Assembly: GCF_025655475.1 (NCBI RefSeq) | Contig: NZ_JAHTIK010000001.1 | Span: 5,850,503 to 5,909,680, forward strand | Reading direction: 5' to 3' | Length of the DNA: 59,178 bases | Source of the DNA: Kitasatospora sp. DSM 101779 | GTDB lineage: Bacteria > Actinomycetota > Actinomycetes > Streptomycetales > Streptomycetaceae | Shown: positions 24,818 through 32,249 of the stretch, one piece after another | Layout of the letters: every line of letters starts with the position of its first letter | Position numbering within the stretch: position 1 is the first letter of the stretch | The notes under the pieces: generated by a model | What the model saw: the letters and a program-made list of their open reading frames with translations, nothing else | The model's database searches: none | Told to the model about the DNA's origin: nothing | Translations under genes and position numbers: made by a program

Positions 24818-24912
24818 GCCACCGTGCTGCTCCGCCCGAGGCGGCCGACGCCGGATCTGCGGGCTGACGCCCGCTCCCGGCGCGACCGCCAGGACGGGGC
24901 AGCACGGTGGCT
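24817..24912. repeat. Long-range 14-bp inverted repeat next to IS
   Basis: AGCCACCGTGCTGC (24817-24830) and its perfect complement (24899-24912) enclose 68 bp. The right arm ends four bases before the IS copy at 24916. Function unknown; it could be a cruciform, a structured RNA or a recombination site. Confidence 0.5.
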
Positions 24913-24915
24913 TAG

Positions 24916-25763
24916 AAGTCATCTCATTTGGACAGTCGGCGATGGCAGATGAGCGCTGCGGCGATGCTGGCGAAGGCGGCGAAGTGTTCGCCCTTGCGTT
25001 CGTACCGGCGGTGGAGCCGACGGAAGCCGCCGAGCCAGGCCACTGTCCGCTCGATGACCCATCTGTGCCGGCCGAGCCGGGTGGAGGAGTCGACGCCTCG
25101 GCGGGCGATGCGGGCCGGGATCTGCCGTCTGCATAGGTAGGAGCGGATGAACCGGTGGTCGTAGGCTTTGTCGCCGTGCAGCTTTCCGGGCCTGCGTCGC
25201 CGCGGGCCGCGCCGCGAGCGGATCGGCGGGATGGCGTCGGTCAGCGGGATCAGGGCCTGGCTGTCGTGGACGTTGGCCCCGGAGATCGCGAGCGACAGGG
25301 GTAAACCGGTACGTTCGGTGAGCAGGTGGATCTTCGACCCGTACTTGCCCCGATCCACAGGATTCGGACCCGTCAGCTCCCCCTTTTCAGGGCTCGCATG
25401 TTCACCGAGTCGACTGCGCACCTCGACCAGTCCAGCTCGCCCCGCGAGCCCAGCTCGTCCAGGACGACCCGGTGGAGCTTCGCCCATACCCGAGCCTTGC
25501 TCCACTCGGTGAAGCGGCGATGAGCGGTCGGCCCGGACGGACCGAAGCACGGCGGCAGTTGGGCCCAGGTGCAGCCGGAGGTCGCGACGAACACGATCGC
25601 CGCCAGCACCTCACGGTCCCCGTGGCGACGCCGACCACCACCCTGCGGACGTGTTGGTGCCTCCGGCACCACCAACTGGAACAGTTCCCACAACTCGTCC
25701 GGCACCAGACGCTCCACGATCAGCACGCCCGGAGTCTACTCACGCACCCAAATGAGATGACCT
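24916..25763 (-). mobile_element. IS5-family insertion sequence with target duplication
   Basis: The left end AAGTCATCTCATTTGG (24916-24931) matches the inverted right end (25748-25763) at 15 of 16 positions. Both sides carry the direct repeat CTTAG (24911-24915 and 25764-25768); within it TTAG fits the YTAR-type target of the IS427 group. The 848-bp length fits. Confidence 0.85.
24924..25726 (-). CDS. IS5-family (IS427-like) transposase, -1 frameshift
   Basis: Two overlapping minus-strand frames form one DDE transposase. The first (GTG 25726, LVPDELWELFQLVVPEAP) ends just after CAVDSVNMRALKRGS. The second continues as EKGELTGPNPVDRGKYGSK, then LHGDKAYDHRFIRSYL and WVIERTVAWLGGFRRLHRRY, and stops at 24924. 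The switch is a -1 slip on the A4G5 run at 25379-25387 (minus strand), as in many two-frame IS5 elements that use programmed frameshifting. First Asp AVDSVN, second HGDKAYD, Glu in VIERT: the triad is complete in the fused form. Confidence 0.85.
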
Positions 25764-25768
25764 CTTAG

Positions 25769-26060
25769 GGGGCGGGCGGCTATGCGGTTTACCCACGTCT
25801 CCCGGACCGCGACCCGCGTCGAGCAAGGCCGGGGCAGTCGGCCACATTGCGGGCAGGCCCAAAGCCTGCCCGAGATCGCCGGCGAGCTTGCGGTCCCCCG
25901 ATCATGCCCGACCCCAGACCAGACAGGACACCGGCCAAAACCGCTTCGCCTCCTAGTTGCTGGCTCGCACACTCATCGCAGGATTGGGGCCGACAGTGCT
26001 CGGTGGCCCAGGTTGCACCCGGCTCGTTGGATGCGATCCTGGGACAGGAGGGAGGCTGGC
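25769..26060 (+). other. Region without recognisable gene
   Basis: An open plus-strand frame upstream of the gene at 26061 has unnatural Arg/Pro/Ser-rich sequence and no ribosome site. GC-rich sequence here changes abruptly to AT-rich at about 26061, a possible old junction. Nothing else is seen. Confidence 0.4.
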
Positions 26061-26669
26061 ATGGCTGAATCCACGAATATATTTCGCAGGACTGGCATAT
26101 CGATTGTTGCATTTGATGACCCGGTGGGCTCTCGCAGGCTGACGATGCGTGAGATGCTCAGAAGGCTCGATATTCGAGTCAACCTTAAAGAGCCGTGGCC
26201 CGCCCCGCCGGCTGGATTTGAGGAAGCGGATGTGAAATTGCTTGACGCGGCCAAATTGATCTTAGTCCCCCGCAAGGCGTTTAATTTTACCCTGGAGGGT
26301 GCCGCGAGTCATCCTGCAAAAATGCCCTCAAAGTGGATGGAGGCTATGCAAATACCGAATGATTACCGCGTCGCAATCTACCCTAATGATTCTCTCCCCG
26401 GCAGTAGCGTCATGATGTATGCGCCATTGCCTCGCCCTCGAAATAACTTGACCCTTAGGGCGGTTCGGGCAGATCTGTATAGCGGTGGCGAGGGGGCTTG
26501 GAAGGAGATTCGGGGAGTCTACTCGGATAATAGGCATTGCTATCCCGTGTTAACCCCCGACCGAAGGTTGAAGTGCTTTAATTCAAGGCCTGCACATCCA
26601 TGCTTATCGAGTGGTGGGACGGGCGAGAATGATTGGATTGACTGTTCCTGCATAATCTGTGACGGCTAG
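26061..26669 (+). CDS. Island protein with Cys-rich C-terminus, unknown
   Basis: 202 residues, AT-rich. The start MAESTNIFRR is fixed by GGAGGG about ten bases upstream, against a longer frame with poor coding character. No membrane segment. The last 45 residues hold six cysteines (RHCYP, LKCF, HPCLS and CSCIIC), which looks like a zinc-binding domain. The middle has VPRKAFNFTLEGAASHPAKM. Its stop is two bases before the next start, so both belong to one operon and may act together. No family recognised. Confidence 0.65.
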   Translation: MAESTNIFRRTGISIVAFDDPVGSRRLTMREMLRRLDIRVNLKEPWPAPPAGFEEADVKLLDAAKLILVPRKAFNFTLEGAASHPAKMPSKWMEAMQIPNDYRVAIYPNDSLPGSSVMMYAPLPRPRNNLTLRAVRADLYSGGEGAWKEIRGVYSDNRHCYPVLTPDRRLKCFNSRPAHPCLSSGGTGENDWIDCSCIICDG

Positions 26670-26671
26670 GC

Positions 26672-27298
26672 ATGCTCTGGTCGGAAGGCGGCAGCAGTGG
26701 TACGGATCTGGTCGTCGCCGTATCCTCCGGGACTACCGGGGCGGCCACGCTTCTGCTGGTGGTCGCGACATGGTGGGTGTTCTTCCGTAGTGGCCCAAGG
26801 GTCAAAATGAGCTGCCAGTTCGACGATCAGAACTCGATCCATATAAGAGTTGTCAACAAGGGTAGGATTCCTGCCGAGATCACTCACGTAGGACTGGCGA
26901 CGCGTGGGCGGCCGAGGCTTTTGAAGATTCTGCGTCGGTCGAAAGATGTTTACCACTTGTCCTCGTACCCGGATGGAATGGCAAATGGGCTGTGGCAGGC
27001 GCTGGACAGGCCCCTCTCTATTCCGGGGCCAGGCTCCGAGACGTTCGCCACCACATGGCCTGTGGAAAACTGCTTAATTCTTGCTTCGCGCGAGACATTC
27101 TGGCCGAAAGTTAGGCGAGGTAGAACTGCGAGGGTTCGCCCAAAGAAAATCTACAGAGTGGCCCACTTTCCCAACTGGGGCAATATTCGGGCAGTGGTCA
27201 TGTTTCATGATGGATATAAGTCATGCAAGGTTAAATATCAACGTGGAGCTTTTGCGCAGAGGGGGCATACAATTGGGGATATTGGGGGCGAGGAATAG
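26672..27298 (+). CDS. Island membrane protein partner, unknown
   Basis: 208 residues. One N-terminal membrane helix (about 14-38, TTGAATLLLVVATWWVFF) is followed by a probably cytoplasmic basic domain. That domain has a beta-sandwich-like start (KMSCQFDDQNSIHIRVVNKG, AEITHVGLATRGR). It is transcribed with the Cys-rich gene, two bases apart. A small membrane anchor plus soluble partner resembles some phage-defence pairs, but no named family is recognised. Confidence 0.65.
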   Translation: MLWSEGGSSGTDLVVAVSSGTTGAATLLLVVATWWVFFRSGPRVKMSCQFDDQNSIHIRVVNKGRIPAEITHVGLATRGRPRLLKILRRSKDVYHLSSYPDGMANGLWQALDRPLSIPGPGSETFATTWPVENCLILASRETFWPKVRRGRTARVRPKKIYRVAHFPNWGNIRAVVMFHDGYKSCKVKYQRGAFAQRGHTIGDIGGEE

Positions 27299-27698
27299 AT
27301 CGACTTCGTGCTGCCTCCAGGGCCTGTGTGACACCGCAGTGACAGGGAGCCCGGCAGCCAAGAGGGTTGCCGTCCTGGAGAACAGGCGTGCCAGGATCGG
27401 TAACACTGCGCTGGAGGCTCCGGTCGGGGGCCTGGCTGTCGAGTCGCTGACCCCCACCCACGTGCACGCGGGCACTGCCTGGCTGGCAGCGAGGAAGTCG
27501 TTACGAGTCCGCTACTTCATCAAGGGCACTCGCGGCGCGCCAGCGCGCGTCCCAGGCCGCTCGCCGTCGCTCCCGTCTCTGCCTGACTTCGGCGGCCGAC
27601 CGCGCACGCGAGGTGCGGCCGGGAGGGTGCCGAGATTAGAACCCATCGTGGCTGGATGCGGGCGGCTCCACCCGATCGGGAATCTAAATATTGCGGAG
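27299..27698. other. Intergenic stretch with repeat, no clear gene
   Basis: It contains GTGACACCGCAGTGACAG at 27328-27345, nearly the same as the repeat at 24801. A plus frame runs through it (GNTALEAPVGGLAVESLTP) with intermediate composition, but it has no start signal and resembles nothing known. It may be a relic. Confidence 0.35.
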
Positions 27699-28172
27699 TC
27701 AGCCCCAGATGGTTGTGCTCCGACCCGATTGGTTGTGCCAATTTAGGGCCTCCTGGCCCAGGCGCTCGAAGTGCGGCCACTGTCGCCACCCGGCGGTTGG
27801 TTCACGATCTGTAATCATATGCCTCCCATGCCAATAGGTGCGGGCAAGCATTGACCCCCATTCCTGCATGACAATTTTCCTGTCCACGTAGCCTTTCTCT
27901 ACATATAGACCCAAGATGTCGAACATTCCCAGAGCAATCACGGCCTGACGAAACTCTTCGGGACTTGATCTTTCCAGATTATTTGCGTCATCCGGCTTCC
28001 GGATCTTATCCCAGATGATTCGACGTCCAGTCTGTAATTCCCGAGAAGTTAGTCGTTCATGGAGCGACAAGAAGAGGTCTCGCCGTTGGCGGCGCTGCGT
28101 AGCGAACCAGGTGGTCAAGCTGAGCCCTAGGGCGGCAAATGCCGCGACGTTTGCCACCGCCTGTCCATTCAT
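27699..28172 (-). CDS. DUF4760-like single-pass membrane protein
   Basis: 157 residues, AT-rich. An N-terminal helix (VANVAAFAALGLSLTTWFA) is followed by a cytoplasmic helical domain: RDLFLSLHERLTSRELQTGR, VIALGMFDILGLYVEKGYVD and EWGSMLARTYWHG. This pattern resembles the DUF4760 family (membrane helix plus conserved helical bundle), whose role is unknown and which is often found on mobile elements. GAGAGG precedes the ATG. It converges on the 26061-27298 operon. Confidence 0.6.
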   Translation of the reverse strand: MNGQAVANVAAFAALGLSLTTWFATQRRQRRDLFLSLHERLTSRELQTGRRIIWDKIRKPDDANNLERSSPEEFRQAVIALGMFDILGLYVEKGYVDRKIVMQEWGSMLARTYWHGRHMITDREPTAGWRQWPHFERLGQEALNWHNQSGRSTTIWG

Positions 28173-28418
28173 GTGGATGCCTCTCGGGCTGGCTGTTGCG
28201 CACTACGGCTCACAGATGTCGCCAAACTAGGACATCCTGAAGGTGTGTAGATATGCCTAGTTGGTTAGTCCATGTGGCCGTACAAGTAGGAACAGGTCGG
28301 ACGATATGGCCGTGCCATAGGCGTGCCAGATCGGGCGGTACGTGGCGGTGAGTTGTGGGTGCCGGCGGTGCGGTGGCCGGGGAGCGCGCAGCTCAGCCCG
28401 GGGGTCGTACGTCAAGCC

Positions 28419-28558
28419 TTATAAAGCAGAGGCCCGATCCTGGGCCGTCTGTGGGCCGTGGCAGGCTGGCCCAAGCCGACCACCGCCGATAGGTGTCGAC
28501 GGCTCCGAAGCAGGGCGGAGCTGGTTGGCTGGCAGGGTCGCAGGTTGGCATGGGGCAT
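28419..28558 (-). pseudogene. Second decayed integrase C-terminus
   Basis: On the minus strand MPTCD is followed by AVDTYRRWSAW and then, after a frame change, HGPQTAQDRASAL and a stop. This parallels MPSSD, AVDALYDALGW and HGPETAQ of the left integrase relic; 24 bp at 28438-28461 match 21625-21648 with one change. It is truncated at its 5' side just before the right attachment copy at 28565, and the left relic's Tyr segment has no counterpart here. It implies a second, related element or a rearranged duplicate. Confidence 0.6.
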
Positions 28559-28564
28559 CGTCAG

Positions 28565-28660
28565 TTCCTGCGCAACAAGCGCCAGGAGTGGGAGGAGTAC
28601 CGCTCCGAGGTCACCCCGTTCGAGCTCCGCAAGAACCTCCAGGTGCTGTAACCGCAGGTC
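28565..28660 (+). repeat. Right attachment-site copy (glnA2 3' end)
   Basis: A direct repeat of 21445-21540: the last 28 codons of glnA2 plus stop, not preceded by the rest of the gene. The encoded end NLQVL is conserved although three codons differ at the third base (CTC, CGC, CTC here). It is followed by its own terminator, so it is probably the displaced chromosomal end (attR). Confidence 0.8.
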
Positions 28661-28673
28661 GGGACAGCGCGAC

Positions 28674-28714
28674 GCCCCTCGGGTCGACGGATCGCATCCG
28701 TCGGCCCGAGGGGC
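28674..28714 (+). terminator. Terminator after right att copy
   Basis: A 19-bp stem with one G-U pair (28674-28692 and 28696-28714), 3-nt loop, followed by a T-rich tract. It is diverged from but clearly related to the hairpin at 21564-21604, and probably the original glnA2 terminator. Confidence 0.85.
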
Positions 28715-28792
28715 GTTTTTTCGGCGCTGCGGCACCCGTCCCCGGGGCAGGGGGGTGGGTCGGCGGGCAGCATGGGTGGCTAGGGTGCGCGC

Positions 28793-28984
28793 ATGGAGAA
28801 GCTGTTGGCCCTGCTGGTGAAGGGCGTGATCGGTGGCGCGGTGCGGCTGCTGCTCGGGTGGGTGGGCGTGCGGGGGCGGGTGGCTGCCGCGGTGCTGCTG
28901 GTGGTGGCGATCTGCTGGTGCGGCCGTGTGTTGATCCGTCGGCGGGCGGCCCGGGTGCGGTCGGCGGTGGCGAGACAGCGGTGA
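28793..28984 (+). CDS. Small membrane protein
   Basis: 63 residues with an amphipathic N-terminus (MEKLLALLVKGVIGGAVRLL) and one strong membrane helix (AAAVLLVVAICWCGRVLI), followed by an Arg-rich tail. It is the first chromosomal gene beyond the island. Function unknown. Confidence 0.5.
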   Translation: MEKLLALLVKGVIGGAVRLLLGWVGVRGRVAAAVLLVVAICWCGRVLIRRRAARVRSAVARQR

Positions 28985-29110
28985 AGGGGAGCGGGCCGGG
29001 TGGGCGGCGTTCGCGGTGGCTCGGGCCGCCGGGTGCGGAGTGCGGTTCTGAGGGCACCTCGCCGGCGTCGATATGATCATCGCTGGTTCGAGCGGGCTCG
29101 GGGGCGGGGA

Positions 29111-29605
29111 ATGCGCGTGCGGGGACTGGCGTGGGCGGCCGTGGCGGCTGCCGGGCTGGTGGCGGTGACGGGGTGCCGGGCGGACGGGGAGGCGGCGGAC
29201 GCCGGGCGGAGGGCCCCGCAGGCGCCGGCCCCTGCCGGGGCGCGGCCCTCGTGTGCGGCGTCGGCCTCGCCGGGTGCTTCGGAGGAGCCGGCTGCCGAGA
29301 CGGCGGCCGGTGCGGTGCGGGAGGACGTTCCGGAAGAGGTCCGCTGCCTGCCGGGCGTGGCCCACGGCACGGTGCTGGTGCAGCCCTCGCCGTCCGGCCT
29401 GCCCCGGCGCTCGCTGATGGTGAGTGCGGTGGCGGGCGCCGACCACGCGCAGGCCTCGGAGCTGTGCCGCAGGCTCACCGAGCTGGGCTACGGTCCCGGC
29501 GGCCGGCACGGGATGGAGTTGCTGAGCGTCGCCGGGGGCGGGGCCGCCGGGACGTACCTGTCGAGCGCCGGGACGTCCGGGCGCGACTGCCTGCAGGTGG
29601 CGTAG
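29111..29605 (+). CDS. Lipoprotein, unknown
   Basis: 164 residues. Lipoprotein signal (WAAVAAAGLVAVTGCRADG, Cys at about 22), a low-complexity Ala/Pro linker to about 75, then a small domain with Cys residues (EVRCLPG, ASELCRRLTELGYG, GRDCLQVA). It is probably an extracytoplasmic protein stabilised by disulfides. No family recognised. Ribosome site weak (GGGGCGGGGA). Confidence 0.6.
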   Translation: MRVRGLAWAAVAAAGLVAVTGCRADGEAADAGRRAPQAPAPAGARPSCAASASPGASEEPAAETAAGAVREDVPEEVRCLPGVAHGTVLVQPSPSGLPRRSLMVSAVAGADHAQASELCRRLTELGYGPGGRHGMELLSVAGGGAAGTYLSSAGTSGRDCLQVA

Positions 29606-29680
29606 CCACGAGCCCGGCCGGCGGGGCGTCGGGCAGGCCGAGGTCGGATTCCGTGCCGGCCGGGGGGCTGTCCGGCACCG

Positions 29681-29956
29681 GTGTGGAAAGGGGAAGGCGG
29701 CGAGCGGGCCGCAGCGGGTGGTTTCGCGGTGGAGGTGTACCCGGTGTCCGAGTTCGATCTCAGCAGCTACGAGCCCATGTGGACGACGCAGCGCGACAGT
29801 TACGCCCTGTGGGAGGTCGGCGAGGGATGCTACCTGCCCGTACGGACCGGCGACCGTCCGATGCTCTGGCCGATCTGCAACGAGGAGTTGGCCGACCTGG
29901 TGGTCGCGCGGATGCTCGAGGCCGGGCTCCCCGTCATCGCCGAGTCCGACTGGTGA
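29681..29956 (+). CDS. Small hypothetical protein
   Basis: About 91 residues from GTG 29681. The well-formed part starts near VEVYPVSEFDLSSYEPMW and runs to the end (WPICNEELADLVVARMLEAG), so a GTG near 29729 is an alternative start. Soluble and acidic. It lies between two membrane-associated genes in what looks like one operon (29111-30417). Function unknown. Confidence 0.5.
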   Translation: MWKGEGGERAAAGGFAVEVYPVSEFDLSSYEPMWTTQRDSYALWEVGEGCYLPVRTGDRPMLWPICNEELADLVVARMLEAGLPVIAESDW

Positions 29957-30009
29957 GACCGCGGGTGACACCGCCGGGAGCACCGTCGGTAGGGCCGCGG
30001 AGGGGTGAA

Positions 30010-30417
30010 GTGACGGCACGGCGACGGGCGTTGGGCCGGGCCGGGGTCTGGCTGGTCGTGGCGGCGGGGGCCGCGGCGGCCGCGGCGGCCGTGGACACCA
30101 CTCCGGCGGGCGCTCTCGACCGGGACGACCTGGTGGGTCCGGCCCTGGTGCAACCCGTGGGGCTGCTGTACGCCGGGCTGTCGGCGCTGCCGGCGGTCAT
30201 GTGGCCGGTGGCCCGGACGCGTCTGAAGTCCGCTCGGGGCCGGGGGCGTTGGGTGTGGGCGACGGCACTGCTGTCGTCCCTGGTCGTGTTCGGAACGGTG
30301 CCGGTGCCGGCCGTGGGGCCGGGCTGGTGGTGGCGGCTGCCGGTCGTGGCGGGCGTGCTGGCCGTCGCCCTGCTCGGGATGGTGAAGGCGGCGCGCGACA
30401 CCGGTCCGCGCGAGTGA
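30010..30417 (+). CDS. Small multi-pass membrane protein
   Basis: 135 residues with about four hydrophobic segments. The GTG at 30010 is preceded by GGAGGGGTGAA, a good ribosome site. The motif LYAGLSALPAVMWPVARTRLK is not diagnostic. It converges on the GT-C gene. Function unknown. Confidence 0.6.
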   Translation: MTARRRALGRAGVWLVVAAGAAAAAAAVDTTPAGALDRDDLVGPALVQPVGLLYAGLSALPAVMWPVARTRLKSARGRGRWVWATALLSSLVVFGTVPVPAVGPGWWWRLPVVAGVLAVALLGMVKAARDTGPRE

Positions 30418-30483
30418 CTCCGACGCGAGACCGGAAGGGGCGGAGCGGAGGGGACGGGACCGGTGGCCGCCGGCCTGGCGGGA

Positions 30484-31980
30484 TCAGCTCCGTTCCCAGA
30501 CGGTGAAGGTGCCGGAGGTCTCGGGGAAGGCGAAGGGGACGGAGCTGCAGGCGGTGCTGTGGAAGGGGAAGGTCCGGGTGCGGCGGTAGCCGTTCGGGGT
30601 GAGGAGGGCGGCCAGCCGGCGGTCCTGGTCGGGGAAGCCGCCGCCCAGGACGATGCGGGTGAAGCGGTGGTCCTCGACGGTCTGCCGCCAGGAGTCGGCG
30701 CTGGTGGGCGGCCGTCCGGAAGGGGTGCGGTACGGGGGCGCGGCGGAGGTGCTGACGACCGCGGTGTGCGCGGGCGCCGGGTACAGGTAGTAGCGGGGCA
30801 CGGCGGCGTTGCCGGTGAGGATGGTCTCGGCCGGGCCGGCCTGCGGCTGCAGGTAGGCCATCACGGGCCGGGTGTCGGGCCAGCGGGTGAACAGTTGCTG
30901 GGAGACCCAGCCGGCAGTGCCGGCCGTGGCAGCGAGCAGGGCCACGGCGGCTGCGGCCGACCTGGTGCCGTGGTGCGAGATCCGGGCCAGCAGCAGGCCC
31001 GCGGCCGGTGCGGCCAGCAGGAGTCCGAAGACGCTGCTCGTCTCCAGGGATTCGGCGCTGTGCCGCCACAGGGCGGTGAGCGGGGTGAGGAGTGCGCCCC
31101 CGGTCAGTGCGGCGCCCAGCAGGGCCCGGACGCCGGTGGGGCGGCCGTGCTCGGGGTCGGCCCCGCGGGTGTACAGCACCGCGCCGACCAGGGCCAGCAG
31201 CAGGACGGCGCCTGTGCAGTCCACGGCCAGGGCGGCGACCTGCGCGGCCGATTCCTCCCCGTCCCGGGCGAGCGCCCCGGCGATGCCCCGCAGGACGCTG
31301 TTCCCGTCGTACAGCGCGGTCAGGAAGAGCACGCACGCGGTCGGTACGGCGGTCTGGAGCAGGAACAGGGCGCCGCGTCGCACCGCCCTGCGCGGGCCGA
31401 GCTGCCGCGCCGCGAGCGCCGCCTCGGCTGCGGCCACGGGCAGCACGAACAGCCAGGACGGATAGGCGGTCGCGATCGCGAGGAAGGCGAGGACCGGGGC
31501 GGCGGCGGAGGCGCTCTCCCGGTCGGCGGAGCGGACGGCGCAGTGGAGCGAGGCTGCGAGCAGGGCCAGCGCGGGCGCCGTGGAGGTGGCGAGGTTGCCG
31601 GCGCACAGGACGGGGGCGGAGAGCCCGAGCAGGGCGGCGGCGAAGAACGCCGCCCGCTCCTCGAACAGCCGGGCCGCGGTGGCGTGGACCAGCCAGGTCG
31701 CCGCGAGGGTGCAGAGCAGTCCGAGCGCGCGGGCGGCGGCGAGCCCGCCGGCGCCGTCGATCCAGGCGGCGAGCAGCGGGTGGAGGTAGGGCAGCCCGGC
31801 GAGGCGGGCGTCGTAGTCGTCGTCGAGCGGCAGACCGCCGGCGAAGTGGTCCAGCAGCCGGTGGCCGCCGTAGAGGTGGGCGGCCTCGTCCGCGGGGGCC
31901 GAGTTCGCCAGACCCAGCGTCAGGACCGTCTGCATCAGCAGCACCCCGAGCAGGGGACCGCGGGACCGCAGAATCGCCAT
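30484..31980 (-). CDS. GT-C fold membrane glycosyltransferase-like protein
   Basis: 498 residues with about ten membrane segments and a C-terminal extracytoplasmic domain. The first loop has SAPADEAAHLYGGHRLLDHF, resembling the acidic DE motif of polyprenyl-phosphate-dependent GT-C enzymes. HPLLAAWIDGAGG follows. Such proteins transfer sugars from lipid carriers to wall polymers or proteins. The start at 31980 (MAILRSRG) is favoured because upstream sequence in frame is low-complexity. It is divergent from the GT2 gene, and they may work on the same glycan. Confidence 0.65.
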   Translation of the reverse strand: MAILRSRGPLLGVLLMQTVLTLGLANSAPADEAAHLYGGHRLLDHFAGGLPLDDDYDARLAGLPYLHPLLAAWIDGAGGLAAARALGLLCTLAATWLVHATAARLFEERAAFFAAALLGLSAPVLCAGNLATSTAPALALLAASLHCAVRSADRESASAAAPVLAFLAIATAYPSWLFVLPVAAAEAALAARQLGPRRAVRRGALFLLQTAVPTACVLFLTALYDGNSVLRGIAGALARDGEESAAQVAALAVDCTGAVLLLALVGAVLYTRGADPEHGRPTGVRALLGAALTGGALLTPLTALWRHSAESLETSSVFGLLLAAPAAGLLLARISHHGTRSAAAAVALLAATAGTAGWVSQQLFTRWPDTRPVMAYLQPQAGPAETILTGNAAVPRYYLYPAPAHTAVVSTSAAPPYRTPSGRPPTSADSWRQTVEDHRFTRIVLGGGFPDQDRRLAALLTPNGYRRTRTFPFHSTACSSVPFAFPETSGTFTVWERS

Positions 31981-32249
31981 GTGCGCCGCCTGCTCTCGTA
32001 CCGGCCGCCGACCCTCGGCGGGCCTCGATGTGCCGTCACGATAATCGGCCGTCAGATTCCGCCCGGGGCCTCGCCACACCGGCGTTCGTGTGCTGTCCGC
32101 AGGTCGGGTCAACGGGGTTGGACTGGGCGGGTGAACTGTCAGGACTCGGGCATTCCATAGGTTTCCGGGCGGGCGTTCGGCATCTAATCTCAAAATCCGG
32201 CCGACCTCGGCCGCCCGTCCACCCGTCCGAACCACGCGATCGGGACCCG

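Larger units (their letters stand above)
21445..28660. mobile_element. Degenerate integrative element in the 3' end of glnA2
   Basis: An interval of about 7.1 kb lies between two direct copies of the glnA2 3' end. It contains two broken integrase C-termini at its two ends, two IS5-type insertion sequences, intergenic TGTCAC repeats and visibly AT-richer unknown genes with codon use unlike their surroundings. No Rep, FtsK/TraB-like transfer, Xis or regulatory genes of actinomycete integrative elements (AICEs) are recognisable. It is probably a decayed AICE or genomic island that can no longer excise by itself. Confidence 0.75.

Noticed and set aside
25782..26060. N-terminal extension of the Cys-rich island protein
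   Set aside because: The extra 93 codons are Arg/Pro/Ser-rich with high GC, while a good ribosome site and the composition change place the start at 26061.
27299..27746. A gene continuing in the plus frame after the island membrane protein
   Set aside because: No start signal, no recognisable family and overlap with the DUF4760-like gene; kept only as a possible relic.
28565..28650. A short coding gene at the right att copy
   Set aside because: It is an exact copy of the last glnA2 codons without start or upstream part, so it is annotated as an attachment-site repeat.
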